DNA of 28,344 nucleotides, taken from positions 23,469 through 51,812 of the forward strand of contig CDMY01000560.1 of NCBI GenBank assembly GCA_001179505.1. Direction: 5' to 3'. The stretch comes from Vitrella brassicaformis. Its lineage: Eukaryota; Sar; Vitrellaceae. Numbering within the stretch: position 1 is the stretch's first letter; each line of letters begins with the position of its first letter. A program made the position numbers and the translations under genes. The notes under the pieces are model-generated. The model was not told the DNA's origin and made no database searches. It saw nothing but the letters and a program-made list of their open reading frames with translations. Positions 10,545 through 21,069 of the stretch are shown piece by piece.

Positions 10545-12005
10545 ATGTGTGAGCTGCTTATGCGGTGCGGTACGTGTGATGCAGGTCCGGTGACGGGCTA
10601 TGGGTCTGCAACCACAGCAGCACAAGTCGCCGCCGACAATGCCGAGCGCATCAAGGGCAGGTCAGTCAGACAACACACGACACACAGACGGCACGCATCG
10701 GTGAGTGACTGTCTGTCGGACTGTGCGGATCTGTCTGTCCTTGATGCAGGGTGTTCATAGTGACTGGGAGCAGCGCAGGCCTGGTTTAACAAACACACCA
10801 CAGACCACTGCCTGCACCGCCACACCACACCTGGTATGTGGGTGTGTACATTCATTCAGGGTCTCGAGACGGCCACGGTGCTGACCAAGGAGGGCGGCCA
10901 TGTGATATTGGCATGCAGGCCTGGCCAGAAGGCCGACCAGGCCCTGCAGAGCATCAAGGAGAAGGTGCCGGAGGGACAGGTGGAGCTCATGCCTCTCGAC
11001 CTCGGCTCAACTGCATCCATCAAGAAGTTCGCAGCCGAGTTCAAGAGCAAAGGGACGCCGCTTCATGTGAGAAGGGGAGGCAGGCTCGTGTTTCCGTGTG
11101 AGGTTATGTGCGTGTGCCGCCGTCACCTGGGCTGCATGGCATGGTGTCTGGTCTGTAGGTGTTGATCAATAACGCGGGAGTGATGGCATGCCCCTACGGG
11201 CTGACAGAGGACGGGTTTGAGATGCAGCTCGGCACCAACCACTTCGGTAATGACCACACCAACAGACACAGACACACACACACACACACACTCCATCTCG
11301 CTCCCTCTCCCTGTCTGTCTGCAGGTCACTTTTTGCTGACCCATCTGTTGCTGGACAAGCTCAAGGGCAGCGGCGACGACTGCCGGGTCGTGTGTGTGTC
11401 GTCCGAGGCCCACAAACTCACCCCGAAGGGCGGCATCAAGTTCGACGACTTGAAGTACGAGCAGAATTATTCGCCATGGTACAGCTACGGCCAGTCCAAG
11501 CTTGCTAACGTCTTATACGCCAGCGAGTTGCAGAGGAGGCTGAAGGCCGATGGCGTCACCAATGTGACGGCGTACTCACTCCACCCTGGAGGAATCATGA
11601 CCGGTCAGCCGGCGACACACACGCGAGGAACGCTTTCCCTGACTGTGTGTGTGTGTGTGTGTGTGCAGACTTGCAGCGTCACACCGGGGGAGCCATGGGA
11701 TACCTTCTGTGGGGTTTGGACAGCTGTGGTCTGTTCAAGAGCATCCCCCAGGGAGCCGCCACCAGCGTGACGTGCGCCACGAGCGACAAGGTGCTCCCCC
11801 ACGCAGGCGGCTACTTCGAGGACTGTAACCCGGTCAAGCCCAGCGCGGTCAGTACGTCAGTCACATCATTCCATCCTGTTATGACGCGTGCACATCGGTT
11901 CTCACTGTGTGTGTGTGTGTGTGTGTGCAGTACGGTCAGGATGCTGAGATGGCCAAGAAGCTGTGGGAGGTGACGGAGAAGGAGCTGGAGCCATTCATGA
12001 AGTGA
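10545..12005 (+). CDS. Short-chain dehydrogenase/reductase (retinol dehydrogenase-like), 325 aa, 7 exons
   Basis: Exons 10545-10660, 10750-10783, 10860-11066, 11159-11246, 11325-11603, 11669-11847 and 11931-12005 join in phase. The classical SDR signature is complete: [12 protein letters not shown] dinucleotide-binding loop (about residues 40-50), LINNAGV (about 121-127), the catalytic Ser in VCVSSEAH (about 175), and the YGQSK catalytic pair Tyr 203 and Lys 207. SLHPGGIMT follows, as in the RDH/WWOX/TIC32-like group. It should be an NAD(P)(H)-dependent oxidoreductase acting on a lipid or retinoid-like alcohol or ketone; the substrate is unknown. The N-terminal [12 protein letters not shown] is typical of this subfamily. 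The ATG at 10545 was chosen as the first in frame; the ATG at 10560 is an alternative. The 34-nt second exon carries the cofactor loop. Several acceptors follow TG repeats. Confidence 0.92.
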
Positions 12006-12460
12006 GTGATGAGGTGATGCACGTCAGGCATGTGAGCATGAGGCGGGCAGGCAGACAAGCGAGTGAGCGCGCTGCATGCCAAAGCCTCATCAGCGACATG
12101 TGATGTGTACGTCCCTTTCGATGAAAGAGGGCACATCCGTCGGGGCGTCGGTGGGTCGGTGGATGGATGGATGGATGGCTGGATGAGGTTTTCTTCCTTC
12201 CCATGCCTGCATGTCTGTGTGCTGCCTTCACGAATGATTGACTAGCTCGCTGCAAGGACATCCATCGGTTATGATGACATGACATGAGTTTGTAGGCCAC
12301 AAGCGAGACATGTACAATGGTTGGACGGACAAATGCCGACGTGCGCAGCACGTCCATTTTGGATGAAGGGCATTCGAGAGACATGTCAGGGAGCAATAGG
12401 GACGGTCACACAGACACACACACACACACACACACACAATACAACGAAGCCATCTCTCTG
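12006..12460. other. Convergent intergenic region
   Basis: This lies between the stops of the dehydrogenase (+) and the methyltransferase-fusion gene (-). It includes a GATG tetranucleotide run near 12160-12186 and a CA dinucleotide run at about 12411-12438. No exon is supported. Confidence 0.6.
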
Positions 12461-15292
12461 TCAGCTGGCTGTCCGGGGCGGGGTCTTGCCTCTGGTGGGG
12501 GGCAGCTGGCCGATGGGTGGCTGGTCCAGCAGCTGCTGACAAAAGGCGCGTATTTCCATGAGGTTTCGGATGTTGATCTGCTGGCCGTCGATGAACGGTG
12601 GGTGGGCACAGGTGAAGTCTATCTCGCTCTTGAACGGCGAGTAGACACGCGCCAGGAACAAGTGAAGGGCGTAATCTCTTACTGCGGCGAATCGATACAT
12701 CGGGGCTGCACACACACACGCACACACACACACACACGGAGACGCACACGACACATGCATAAGGAGGTGCACACCACACGAGCTCCACGTACCATATGTC
12801 TCGTTGAGCTCCCCAAACAGCATCTCGAGGAAGCTGACCATGGCATTCACCCGGGCCCATATGTGTTCGATGGCAGTCACCAAGTCAGCCCGCTGCTGTG
12901 CTGTCATGCTGTCTGGACCCACAACATGGCCGTTGTGCTGTTGCTGCACACTCCCACTCGCCACCGCCCCCACCACCCTGCTCGCGGCTGATGACGGGGA
13001 ATCCTTCGTGTCCTTCGTCTCACCAGGCTGCATCGGTGCCGAGGGCTTCTCCTTCTCGGCAGCCGTGTGTGTGTCAGTGGCAGCATTTTCGGCGGTGTCT
13101 GTCTTGCGATGGTTGGGCTGCGTGATGACGGGCTGGAAGCTCTCGAGCACTCTGCGCCACTCCACGAAGAGCGCCGTGTTGGTGAGAAAGGATGTGGCGA
13201 GGTCATAGGCCATGCTGCGGCCATTGGGGAGGGTGAAAAGCTCCAGGATCAGGCGACGGGCATTGCGGAGGGTGAATGGGTCGGGCGGAGAGTTGAACTG
13301 AATCGACGTCTGCACACAGGAACACTCACACACGCATAGAGACACAAACAGACAGACAGACAGACAGACAGCCAGACAGACAGCCATGAGAACGAATCGG
13401 GAGAGTATTATGCTGCCTGCCTGCCTGCCTGCCTGCCTGCAGGTCCATGAGCATGAGAGGGAGGGACGGCAGCTCGTCATTGATGAATATCGGCTCCTCT
13501 TCCTCTGCTGATGCTGATGGATCCAGCTCTTGCGCAACCGACGCTGAGCTGCTGGGTGCCGAGAAGCTGCTGCCGGACATCGCCCGCGACCTGCCTGTGC
13601 TGTCTTCTGATGGGATGGACGGCGGGGCCGCTCTGCTGGCGCGTTTCATCTGGAGCATGAGACACATCTGCGTGGCGAAGGAGGCACAGGGCTCGAAGTA
13701 GTATCTAGAGGGGAGAGAGACAAGAGCGAAGGGAGACATCCTCCATCCAGCCATCTCTGGGGCATCTGTCTGTGTAGATGCCGCCTGACCTGTGTGCCTT
13801 CATTTCCTTGAGCAGTTCCTGCAGTGCGTCTCTCAATGCCGGCCTGAGGAGCCGCTGCTGCCCCTCCTCCTTACCCTTCTTGAGCATCGCCCGCATCCAC
13901 ATCGACCCCTTCCGCCCCGCCCCGCCGTCATTTCCATTGCCATTGCCCTCGCCATTGCGCTGGAAGGGCAGCTCAAACGGTGCCACCTCCATTGCGGTGC
14001 TCAGCCGTTTCGTGGTGCCTTTCTTCGGCAGCAGCTGCTGCAGAGATGTGACCTGCCGTGTGTCTGGCGGCGGCGACAGCGCAGGCAGCTCGAATACGGT
14101 GGATTTCCTTGACGACCGCGTCACGTCGCCGCCCGTCACCAGAGTGAATCGCCGTCTGATGTCTGGTGGCTGGCGGGTGTCGGATGGGGGAGACATGCAT
14201 TGTGAAAGCGCCAGCTGGTTCAGCGTCTCCTGCACTCGGAAGATAGGGGGGGACGGGCGGAGGTTGCCCTGTGGCGATGTTTGTGGTGTACTTGTTTCTT
14301 GATGGTGGTCTTGACTTTGGCCGCGTACAGTTTAACGTCGACTGATGACAAATTCAGCATGTCCTTGATCCCCTGCAGGTGCTCCTCGTTGCATGCTCTC
14401 CGCACTTTGAACAGTCCCTTGAGACGCTGGAAGAAACGTTTCTCAACCTCCTCATTGCGCCACACGTGCGCCAGAAGGATTACTGCGGCACACACACACG
14501 ACAAGAGACATGTGTGTCGACCACGAGGACAGTGTGCATTGATTTCTTCCTTCAGACACTTGTCTTCGGGCCCGCCAGCTGCAGGACCGTCACAAGTAAG
14601 CTCTCGAAGACATCATTCCCCGTGGCCACGTCCGTGGCGATCACATAGTCGAATGACTCGAATCCCTTAGCACCCCACCCCTCCTCCCGCAGCTCAGAGC
14701 CCCACAGCAATTCCTTCACCTCCATCTCAGTGGCGATGTTCTGCAGCAACGCCTGCTTGGTCGCCGACTTGATGTTGGCACGCAGCAGCGATGCGACCAC
14801 CTTGGGCCGGTCCGTTGCAGTCACATTCGCATTGCAGAGGGAGGCCACTATGCTGCAAAGGCCGCAGCCGGCGCCCAGCTCAAGGACGGTTTTGCCTTGG
14901 AAGAGTATGGGGTGCAGCTCTATGAACTTGCAGAACACCTCTGCTGCCGGCGAAACCGCCATCTGTTCGTGCCATAGGCACCCTCGGAGTCGCTCTCTGC
15001 AAGGGAGAAAAGAGAGATACCCACATCAGATGGTTGTGTATGTGTTCCATGCATACTTGATGATGATGGAGATGGGTTTGCCCTCGATGAGCGTACTGTA
15101 CAAATACTCGGAGTCCCCCACACCGCCGGCACGTTCATCCTCGCCTTGGACATGCGCTCCTCCCTTTTCTCTCTCACAGATCTCGGCAACTCGAGCCTCG
15201 AACAGACTTTGGATGCCCCTGTTGGCCTTCCGGAGGCGCTGCGACATGACGGGGAGGGAGGGAGAGGATGGGGGCGCCCCCACCACATGCAT
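12461..15292 (-). CDS. METTL21-like methyltransferase with long C-terminal extension, 777 aa, 7 exons
   Basis: Exons in coding order: 15292-15057, 14996-14560, 14482-14292, 14229-13790, 13704-13437, 13309-12793 and 12705-12461. All are in phase. Residues about 80-275 form a seven-beta-strand SAM-dependent methyltransferase: RGCLWHEQMAVSPAAE, motif I VLELGAGCGL (about 116-125), acidic NVTATDRP, FDYVIATDVATG and strand TIILLAHVWR. This is the METTL21/FAM86 pattern of protein lysine methyltransferases. The remaining roughly 500 residues are helical and low-complexity (GNGNGNDGG, SASAEEEEP) and not recognised. The exon 5/6 intron needs a GC donor (CAG|GCAGGC). The start at 15292 is the first in-frame ATG; 15247 is an alternative. 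A two-gene reading is possible: a methyltransferase ending at 14220 by reading into the exon 3/4 intron, plus a separate downstream gene. Phase continuity favours one gene. Confidence 0.7.
13411..13440. repeat. GCCT tetranucleotide run at an intron edge
   Basis: About six GCCT units (CAGG on the coding strand) run from the proposed GC donor of the methyltransferase-fusion gene into its intron. A GACA run follows at about 13345-13385. Length changes here would alter the splice-site neighbourhood. Confidence 0.8.
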
Positions 15293-15465
15293 GTCAAGCT
15301 CGCGCAGTAGCTCCCGTGAGCAGCGTTGTTCCGAGCAGCAGCGGTCGGCTGAACCCTCATCCGAATTTGCGGCTTTGTTTGAGCGGCGTGAGTTGGTGTT
15401 GGTGTGACAATGCGGATAGAGACCGTGCGGCCGGTGACGCTGCCGAACGAGAGGACCTTCAAACC
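15293..15465. promoter_or_regulatory. Putative bidirectional promoter
   Basis: Only 173 bp lie between the divergent start codons of the methyltransferase-fusion gene and the 226-aa gene. Both frames are open into this interval, so true starts could shift slightly. No named motif was recognised. Confidence 0.45.
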
Positions 15466-16474
15466 ATGGGCAGAGGACAAGTGGGGACCATCCTTGCACT
15501 GCAGAAAGGCCCGGGGGGGCTTCTGAATACGCCGCTGTTGCGTGTTTTCGTCATCAGGCTTGAGCTCGATGGCGTCCGCCCGTCAACAGTGCCGGGAAGG
15601 GGAAGTAAGCCACCACACACGAGAGGACAACAGACAGCTGGGGGGAGGTCACCAAACACGGCAGAGAGCCCTTTGCAATGAGTGGCGTGTGCGATTGTTT
15701 TTGGTTGGCCAACTTGGGTGCTGCTGTACGTGTGTTGTTGGCTGCCTGCCGTCTTCTTTTCTGTGCAGTTCGTGACTACTACACCCATCCAGAGGGCAAG
15801 TCGTTGGCCCACACCATCAAAATCGGCCCGCAGCTCAACAAGACATTCCATGACACAAAGACACCTTACAAGTTCTGGAAGGCAAGCCAACACCGCACCC
15901 AATTGTCTGTCCATCACGTGCATTCACTTCTCATCCATATGTCCATCGGTCGATTGGTCAGAGTGGCGACCCGCCCTACCTGAAGGAGCACGAGCCTCTG
16001 CCCAACCAGTTTCCCTTCTACAGGCCGCAGTCCGGCGTGCCCAAGTTCAAGCCCTCGGCACTCGGCGCACAGTACATGTACCATCCACCCGACCTTCAAA
16101 GGGGCGAGGGGGACGCGCTCTGCACCACATACCGACTGCACCACGGCAGAAAGCCGGAAATCGGCACATTCCTGCAGAAGACAGCGCCTGTCCACGGGTA
16201 CTGTAGTGGGGACATAGAAAGAGAGAGAGACACGTCGATCACAGGCTAGGCTGTTTGGTGTCTGTTCTCTTGCTTTATCAGTTCCGCGTTTCCCGGCGAG
16301 GGTGCCGGCTTTGGTATCAACAATGCGGCTGCGGGTGGCGTCAACTGGCTGCCTAACAAGGGCCGCGACTACACCACAACATACAACCACTTCCATGTGT
16401 ATAAACCACTGAATAAATCGGTGTGCTGCATCGAGCCGAATGATCAGTGCTATGTCTGTGCGGACACTGCATGA
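15466..16474 (+). CDS. Protein of unknown function, 226 aa, 4 exons, one GC-AG intron
   Basis: Exons 15466-15604, 15769-15881, 15962-16197 and 16282-16474 join in phase. The second intron starts AAG|GCAAGC, a textbook GC donor, and no GT donor nearby keeps the frame. The ATG sits in AAACCATGGG, a strong context. The protein is rich in Pro, Tyr, His and Asn, with short aromatic and basic stretches (TIKIGPQLNKTFHDTKTPYK, GINNAAAGGVNWLPNKGRDY, TTYNHFHVY) and a Cys-containing tail. No enzyme motif or membrane segment was found. The Pro/Tyr-rich, extended character recalls flagellar microtubule-inner proteins of alveolates, but this is only an impression. Head-to-head with the methyltransferase gene. 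Confidence 0.8.
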
Positions 16475-16960
16475 GCTGAGTGAGTCTGTGGGTCGTCTCT
16501 TGTCTGTTTTCTTCGCCTGTGTCGAGGACGGAGGGAGGGAGAGGTGGGTGACTGTACAAACTTGGAGGGGCAGACATTTCCTCGCATACTAACTGTGCAT
16601 TACATGTGTGGCGAATGAATGTGTGCGATTTGATTGCTGTCGGCTGTCTGTCTGTCCGTCTGTCCAATGTCGTTGGTTGATTGCGGGTGGGTGCGGGGTG
16701 GGGCATGGCGTGGATAGGACATTCGATTCAAGCATGCTTTGTGGAAGTCATCATCTAGCCCACCATAGACAGACGCACATTCATAGAATGTACGCATCAC
16801 ATCTGTCCGCACACACACACACGTGTGCGAATCCCGACATCATACAAGGAGATGTCCGTGTGCGCAGTTGGTAAGCGATGCAGTGGTAAGCGATGCAGAG
16901 CGGTCATTCTCCCTTGTGCTCATATGTGCGCGCGTGTGTGTCTCTTCCTCGTGCAATCAG
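16475..16960. other. Intergenic region
   Basis: Nothing with convincing coding character. The 13-mer GTAAGCGATGCAG occurs twice in near tandem (from about 16871 and 16886); each copy reads as a splice donor followed by CAG. CA and TG runs are present. Confidence 0.5.
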
Positions 16961-18004
16961 GTTCCTTGGAGTCAGGACAGGCATGGCTGCGGACACCACG
17001 GAGGGTTCGTGCGGCTCGTGGTGGATGTCTTGGTGGATCGTCCTCATGGGCATCGAACGTATAAGGATCCATCTCGAGACGTCGTATGTTATCGTCCGCC
17101 GGTGAGCAAGCACACAGAGGAGGGAGGGAGGGAGGGTGGGAGGGAGGGTAGGAGGGACATCCAACACACACACACACACGGACCACACACTTATGCCGGC
17201 CGCTGATTGTGAAAGTGTGTGTATGTGTGTGTATGTGTCTGTGTTGCAGCCTGCCGATATCTCTGAGGCGGACCCCGACCAAGTCATGGACGTGACAAGA
17301 GATAAACAGACGTCAAATGGAAAACACAGGCAGAATGTTCTGCTGATGAGACGTGTATGTGATGTGTCTTCTGTCATGCGTCAATCAGGTGAGTCTGTAC
17401 GGGTGGTGAGTCTGGGCAGGGCAAGACGACGGTCGCCGACCTCAAGGCATTGCCATACACACCATCCACACCATACACACATATACACACACACATCGGC
17501 GACGTGTTGTGTTTGTTGTGTTGTGCTGTGTTGTGTTGTGTGGTTGTGTGTGCAGGATGTCGAACAAAGAGTATTTGAGTTGATGCAGGACGGCAGACAC
17601 ACCACACAGAAATACTGGACCGTAAGCAACCAACCAACCATCCATCCGCCTGCAAGGCAGGCAGACCCATAAACACACGCTTTCCTTCTCTCTCTCTCTC
17701 TCTCTCTGTGCAGGTGTGTGTATGTAGTCTGAGGGCTGACAGTGGGTGACGGGCATGACTGACATGACGGATAGCGGCAGAGTCAGAGAGCGCGTGGGGG
17801 TCTCTGTCACGTGTTTATCAGTGTATGTGCATCGTAGGAAGGGAGGCGGGTGCTCTCTGCGCTCTTTGTGTGTCTCTCGTCGCTCATCGATGTGTGTCAC
17901 TGCCTGGCACTGACTGTGTATCGTCGTGTGTGTCATCCACTCAGGCGGTAGCCAAGTGGAAAGACAGATGGCTGACCCATTGCCGGCTGGCACAAAGTGA
18001 TGAA
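16961..18004 (+). CDS. Possible multi-exon gene, incomplete model
   Basis: Four candidate exons share one frame and phase 0 junctions: 16961-17101, 17250-17291, 17556-17621 and one beginning at 17945 whose end is unresolved. The joined frame reads like protein (RTYKDPSRDVVCYRPP, ISEADPDQVMD, DVEQRVFELMQDGRHTTQ, AVAKWKDRWLTHCRLAQSDE), with a cluster of His early on (QDRHGCGHHGG). No start codon could be tied to this frame, so the 5' end is missing from the model. A competing frame starts at the ATG at 16983 and gives about 62 residues. No family is recognised. Treat the existence of the gene as likely only at exons 3 and 4. Confidence 0.3.
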
Positions 18005-18181
18005 TCAACGAGACATTCGCATTCACAAGCAGAGCGTCTTACATCCATGTCACGTCTCGCTTCAAAGTCTCAATGCTGCATCTCCCACTCCCCCAAATCA
18101 CACAGACGCCACAAACACATCTCTCAGACCAAATTGTCTCAGACCCCCACAGTTGAGTCCACTTTCCCCCTCCCTCCCATC

Positions 18182-18566
18182 TCACGACCCGGGCTGAAAG
18201 GGAGACGGCATTCAATATCTTGGAAGGCATGCACTTTCTGTGCCGTCTTACCTGATGGATGCCGTCTTTGAAATAGTTCTTCCCGAAGACTTCGTTCTTG
18301 GCCTCCGACAGGAGGCCATTCACCTCCGCCCTTGTGATCTGTGTGTGGGTCTCCGCCGCGTATTGGTGGGCGCGCCGCGTGAGGCTGCTGTTGACGTTGG
18401 CTAGGCCGAGGCCGCGGCCTCTCGTCTCGCTGCGGGTCTTCAGCTGTCGGGCCTCGGCCTTCAGGATATTCAGCAGCCTCACGCGGCTGAACTGCTGGCG
18501 GTGGGCGGCGATGCTGCTGAAACGAATGTCTTTCAAGTGCAGAAACAGATCCAAAGAGCGATTCAT
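18182..18566 (-). CDS. Small unknown protein, about 108 aa, 2 exons
   Basis: Exon 1 runs 18566-18252 and ends HQ before a GTAAGA donor. A 12-nt final exon at 18193-18182 after CTTTCAG adds Pro-Gly-Ser and a stop. The sequence is basic and helical-looking (LFLHLKDIRFSSIAAHRQQF, SLTRRAHQYAAETHTQ, GLLSEAKNEVFGKNYF). Codon texture in exon 1 is clearly coding. The frame stays open for about 16 codons upstream of the ATG, so an earlier exon is possible, and the tiny last exon is tentative. Function is not recognised. Confidence 0.5.
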
Positions 18567-19620
18567 CAAGTCATGGATCCATTCTTTGTGTGGTTTACTT
18601 TGGTGTGTTCATGATGCTGGTGACAGATCTGCGAAACCCTAGAGGCGTTGGGTTTCGTTCGTCCTGAGCCCGGCCAATCAAAGATCGCCTGCGCGGCAAC
18701 AGCAGCGGTCATCCAATACACACGGCTGAAAGCATGCGTTTCTGCTCGATAGGCACAGGTCATATGTGCATGCATCTACGAAGAACGTGTCTCTACGTAT
18801 ACATGCACATACGGGCCTCTGAGTCTTCCACACGGAGCACTGGAGGGAAGGCCTTGAGTCTGCAGGCTCTCGTGTATCCATGGACTGGCGGACTGTGGTT
18901 CCGACTCATCGTGTTTTCATGCACTGAGACAGCAGTTCCGACTCATCGATGGGGAAGCCCCTGAGCGATGCCTTGTCGCGCCGTGCCATCTTGCCGCATG
19001 CAATGGGGGATGGCTGGAGCGGGTCGGCAGGCGGAAGTGACTACAGGTCGTCGATTGAAACGCATGTTGCTGAAGTAATTGTGCTGAAGTTTGCGGTCCT
19101 GACTCCTGAGTAAGAGAGCAGGTGTTGGGGCGATGGACGGGGTTGGGGTGTTCTCATCGGATGAGTGGAAAGATTCATGACGACGATGTGTGGACAAGCG
19201 TCGAGTGCATGGATGCGATCGGTCAATTATTCTCCTCTGAGTAGTCCGAGTAAGAGAGCAGGGGCGATGATGCATGGCCGCCCTCCGTAGCCCTCGTTGC
19301 CGAGCGAGACTAAGCACCAGAGTGCTGCATACACCCAGCGGATCGTGGACTTGTGGGCGTCTCGTCTCAAAGCCGGCTGCTGGTCTCAAGGCTGGTCTAG
19401 CTCAGGTTCTCTGTCTTTGTTTGCATCGAGCAAGCATACAGAGAAGTAGGAAGGAAGCGAATCAATTCAGTCCCTCGCACAGTGTTACCAACACTCCTGC
19501 CGTGGACAGCCACAGCATGTCGCTTTGAGGAATTCAGTATGTCAATCACCGAAACCCAACCACAACACACCCACACCCGCACAAACACAGAACGACCCAG
19601 GGCAACACCCCCCCGATCAG
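18567..19620. other. Intergenic region with short direct repeats
   Basis: No supported exon. The 14-mer GTTCCGACTCATCG occurs at 18898-18911 and 18935-18948. The 15-mer GAGTAAGAGAGCAGG occurs at 19108-19122 and 19248-19262, each followed shortly by GGGGCGATG or GGGCGATG. This interval must hold the promoter of the small - strand gene. Confidence 0.5.
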
Positions 19621-20790
19621 TCACAGTCCACTTAGATGTGCATACTCGAGAAACGCCTTGGTCCGCTGCCGCACATATGCTGCATCCGATAGACCGTCAT
19701 CGTCTCTGAATGCCTGGCTGTAGAGGATGTGCAGCTCCAGCGAGACACGGCCGCATGGACCCTCGACCAAATCGGATTCCCACGCCCGCTATCGCCCACA
19801 CTGCCACCATCACGCCTGGAGCGATTGCTGTCTTCATTCATTCTGCGTCTGTGTGACATCTTCAGCGAAGCGCTTCGGCACAGAAGCATGCGCACCTGCA
19901 CACCACACATACACATGCAAACATGCACACATGCACATACAATACCCCAGTCTGCATGTTTTTGTTGCGTGAGAGTGTGCGGGCTCACCAAGGGATGGAC
20001 CATTGAGTGTGGGGAAGAAGAGGGCGCAGCTGCGATAGAGCCGTGTTGTGTTGTCTAGGTGTGTATGGGGGTGTCGGGCGCCTGTGCATGCCATTTGGGA
20101 GGGCTCTGGATCACCGACACTCGCTGCACCTGCACCCCCCCAACCTACACACAGACACACACAGACAGGGAGAGAGAGAGAGGCAACAATTATTTGTTGC
20201 GTGTGTGCCGACCGACCAACCGTTTATGCTCACGGCGATGCTGCCGCCGTCCATGGGGTGAGGGGCTCCGCCATACTGGTGCTGGTTGTTGGTGTAGTAG
20301 GGAGGGGTGGGCGGGCCAGGAGGATAGCCTGACGAAGATGCCGCTTGTGTGCCTGCACCGCAGGGCTCGCCATGCTACCACCCTGTTGCTGCTGTTGCGG
20401 CTGATGGCCGGCACTGCCCCCAGATTGATGTGGCTGTGGCTTCACTCGCCTCTGCTGGGGGCTTGGACGGCGAGTGGGTGGTTGTGATGGTGGGGTGTGG
20501 GCTGCCGACTGTCGCTACTGCTGCTGCGTGAGTTGGAGCATGTCCATGTGCTGGAGTGGAGGCTCATCATGCTGGAGTGGACGTGTGGGCGTGCTGCTGC
20601 TGATGGGGATGGGAGTGCTGGTACTTCTGCGCCTGTGCGGCCAGCTGCTGCTGCTGCATTGCGTCGAAGATAATCGCATAAGCGTCGAATTGCTCCTGCA
20701 GGATGCATCGACTGCAAGGCCTGGGAGGTCACGTTGAAGGCTCGTGAACGGCCTGAAGGGCCTTGGAGTCGTTGATGCTCGTCGGGAGGC
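19621..20790 (-). CDS. Q-rich protein with folded C-terminus, 5' part unresolved
   Basis: The C-terminal exons are well phased: 20328-20221, 20054-19989, 19895-19858 and 19788-19621. They read GYPPGPPTPPYYTNNQHQYG, then GGSIAVSINDNTTRLYRSCA, LFFPTLNGPSLG, KRFAEDRAWESDLVEGPCGR and VSLELHILYSQAFRDDDG, ending in a stop. Upstream, an exon ending at 20382 encodes Gln runs (HQPQQQQQ), spliced by a 53-bp intron. A further exon near 20686-20580 reads EQFDAYAIIFDAMQQQQLAA and QHSHPHQQQHAH. I could not connect these 5' pieces with certainty because Q/H/P/S repeats leave all frames open. The start codon is unknown; an ATG at 21038 is one candidate. No family is recognised; Q-rich tracts are common in nuclear regulatory proteins. 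Confidence 0.5.
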
Positions 20791-21069
20791 GTTGTGGTCA
20801 AAGCACTTCACGGCTGATGAATAGACAGACAGGTGATGTGTGTGGGGGCTGTCGGGACTTAGCCGCACTGACGGTCGTTGCCGTGGTTGAAGTCTTGCTC
20901 CACATCACGACTCTTCTACCGAGACCAATGCTGCTACACGGACCAGCACCAAGGATGGCCGCCACGCCGTCACATTCACAGTCACACTCTCCCCATCCCA
21001 GCAGCACCGCCATTACTAGTCGGTGAGGGTGTGGCCATGTTGGGGACGATTTGGCGCTGTTGGGGACCT

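Noticed and set aside
11123-11413. - strand frame opposite the dehydrogenase
   Set aside because: Antisense shadow of exons carrying the NNAG motif and CA repeats.
12317-12991. 224-codon + frame
   Set aside because: Antisense to the last exons of the methyltransferase-fusion gene and contains TH repeat peptides from a CA microsatellite.
13345-13385. CRISPR-like regular repeats of GACA/GTCT
   Set aside because: Tetranucleotide microsatellites without spacers; the context is eukaryotic introns.
15769-16206. Single 174-codon + frame at 15682-16206 as a separate gene
   Set aside because: It runs out of frame with the YTHPEGK... exon series; the spliced model with a GC donor explains the region.
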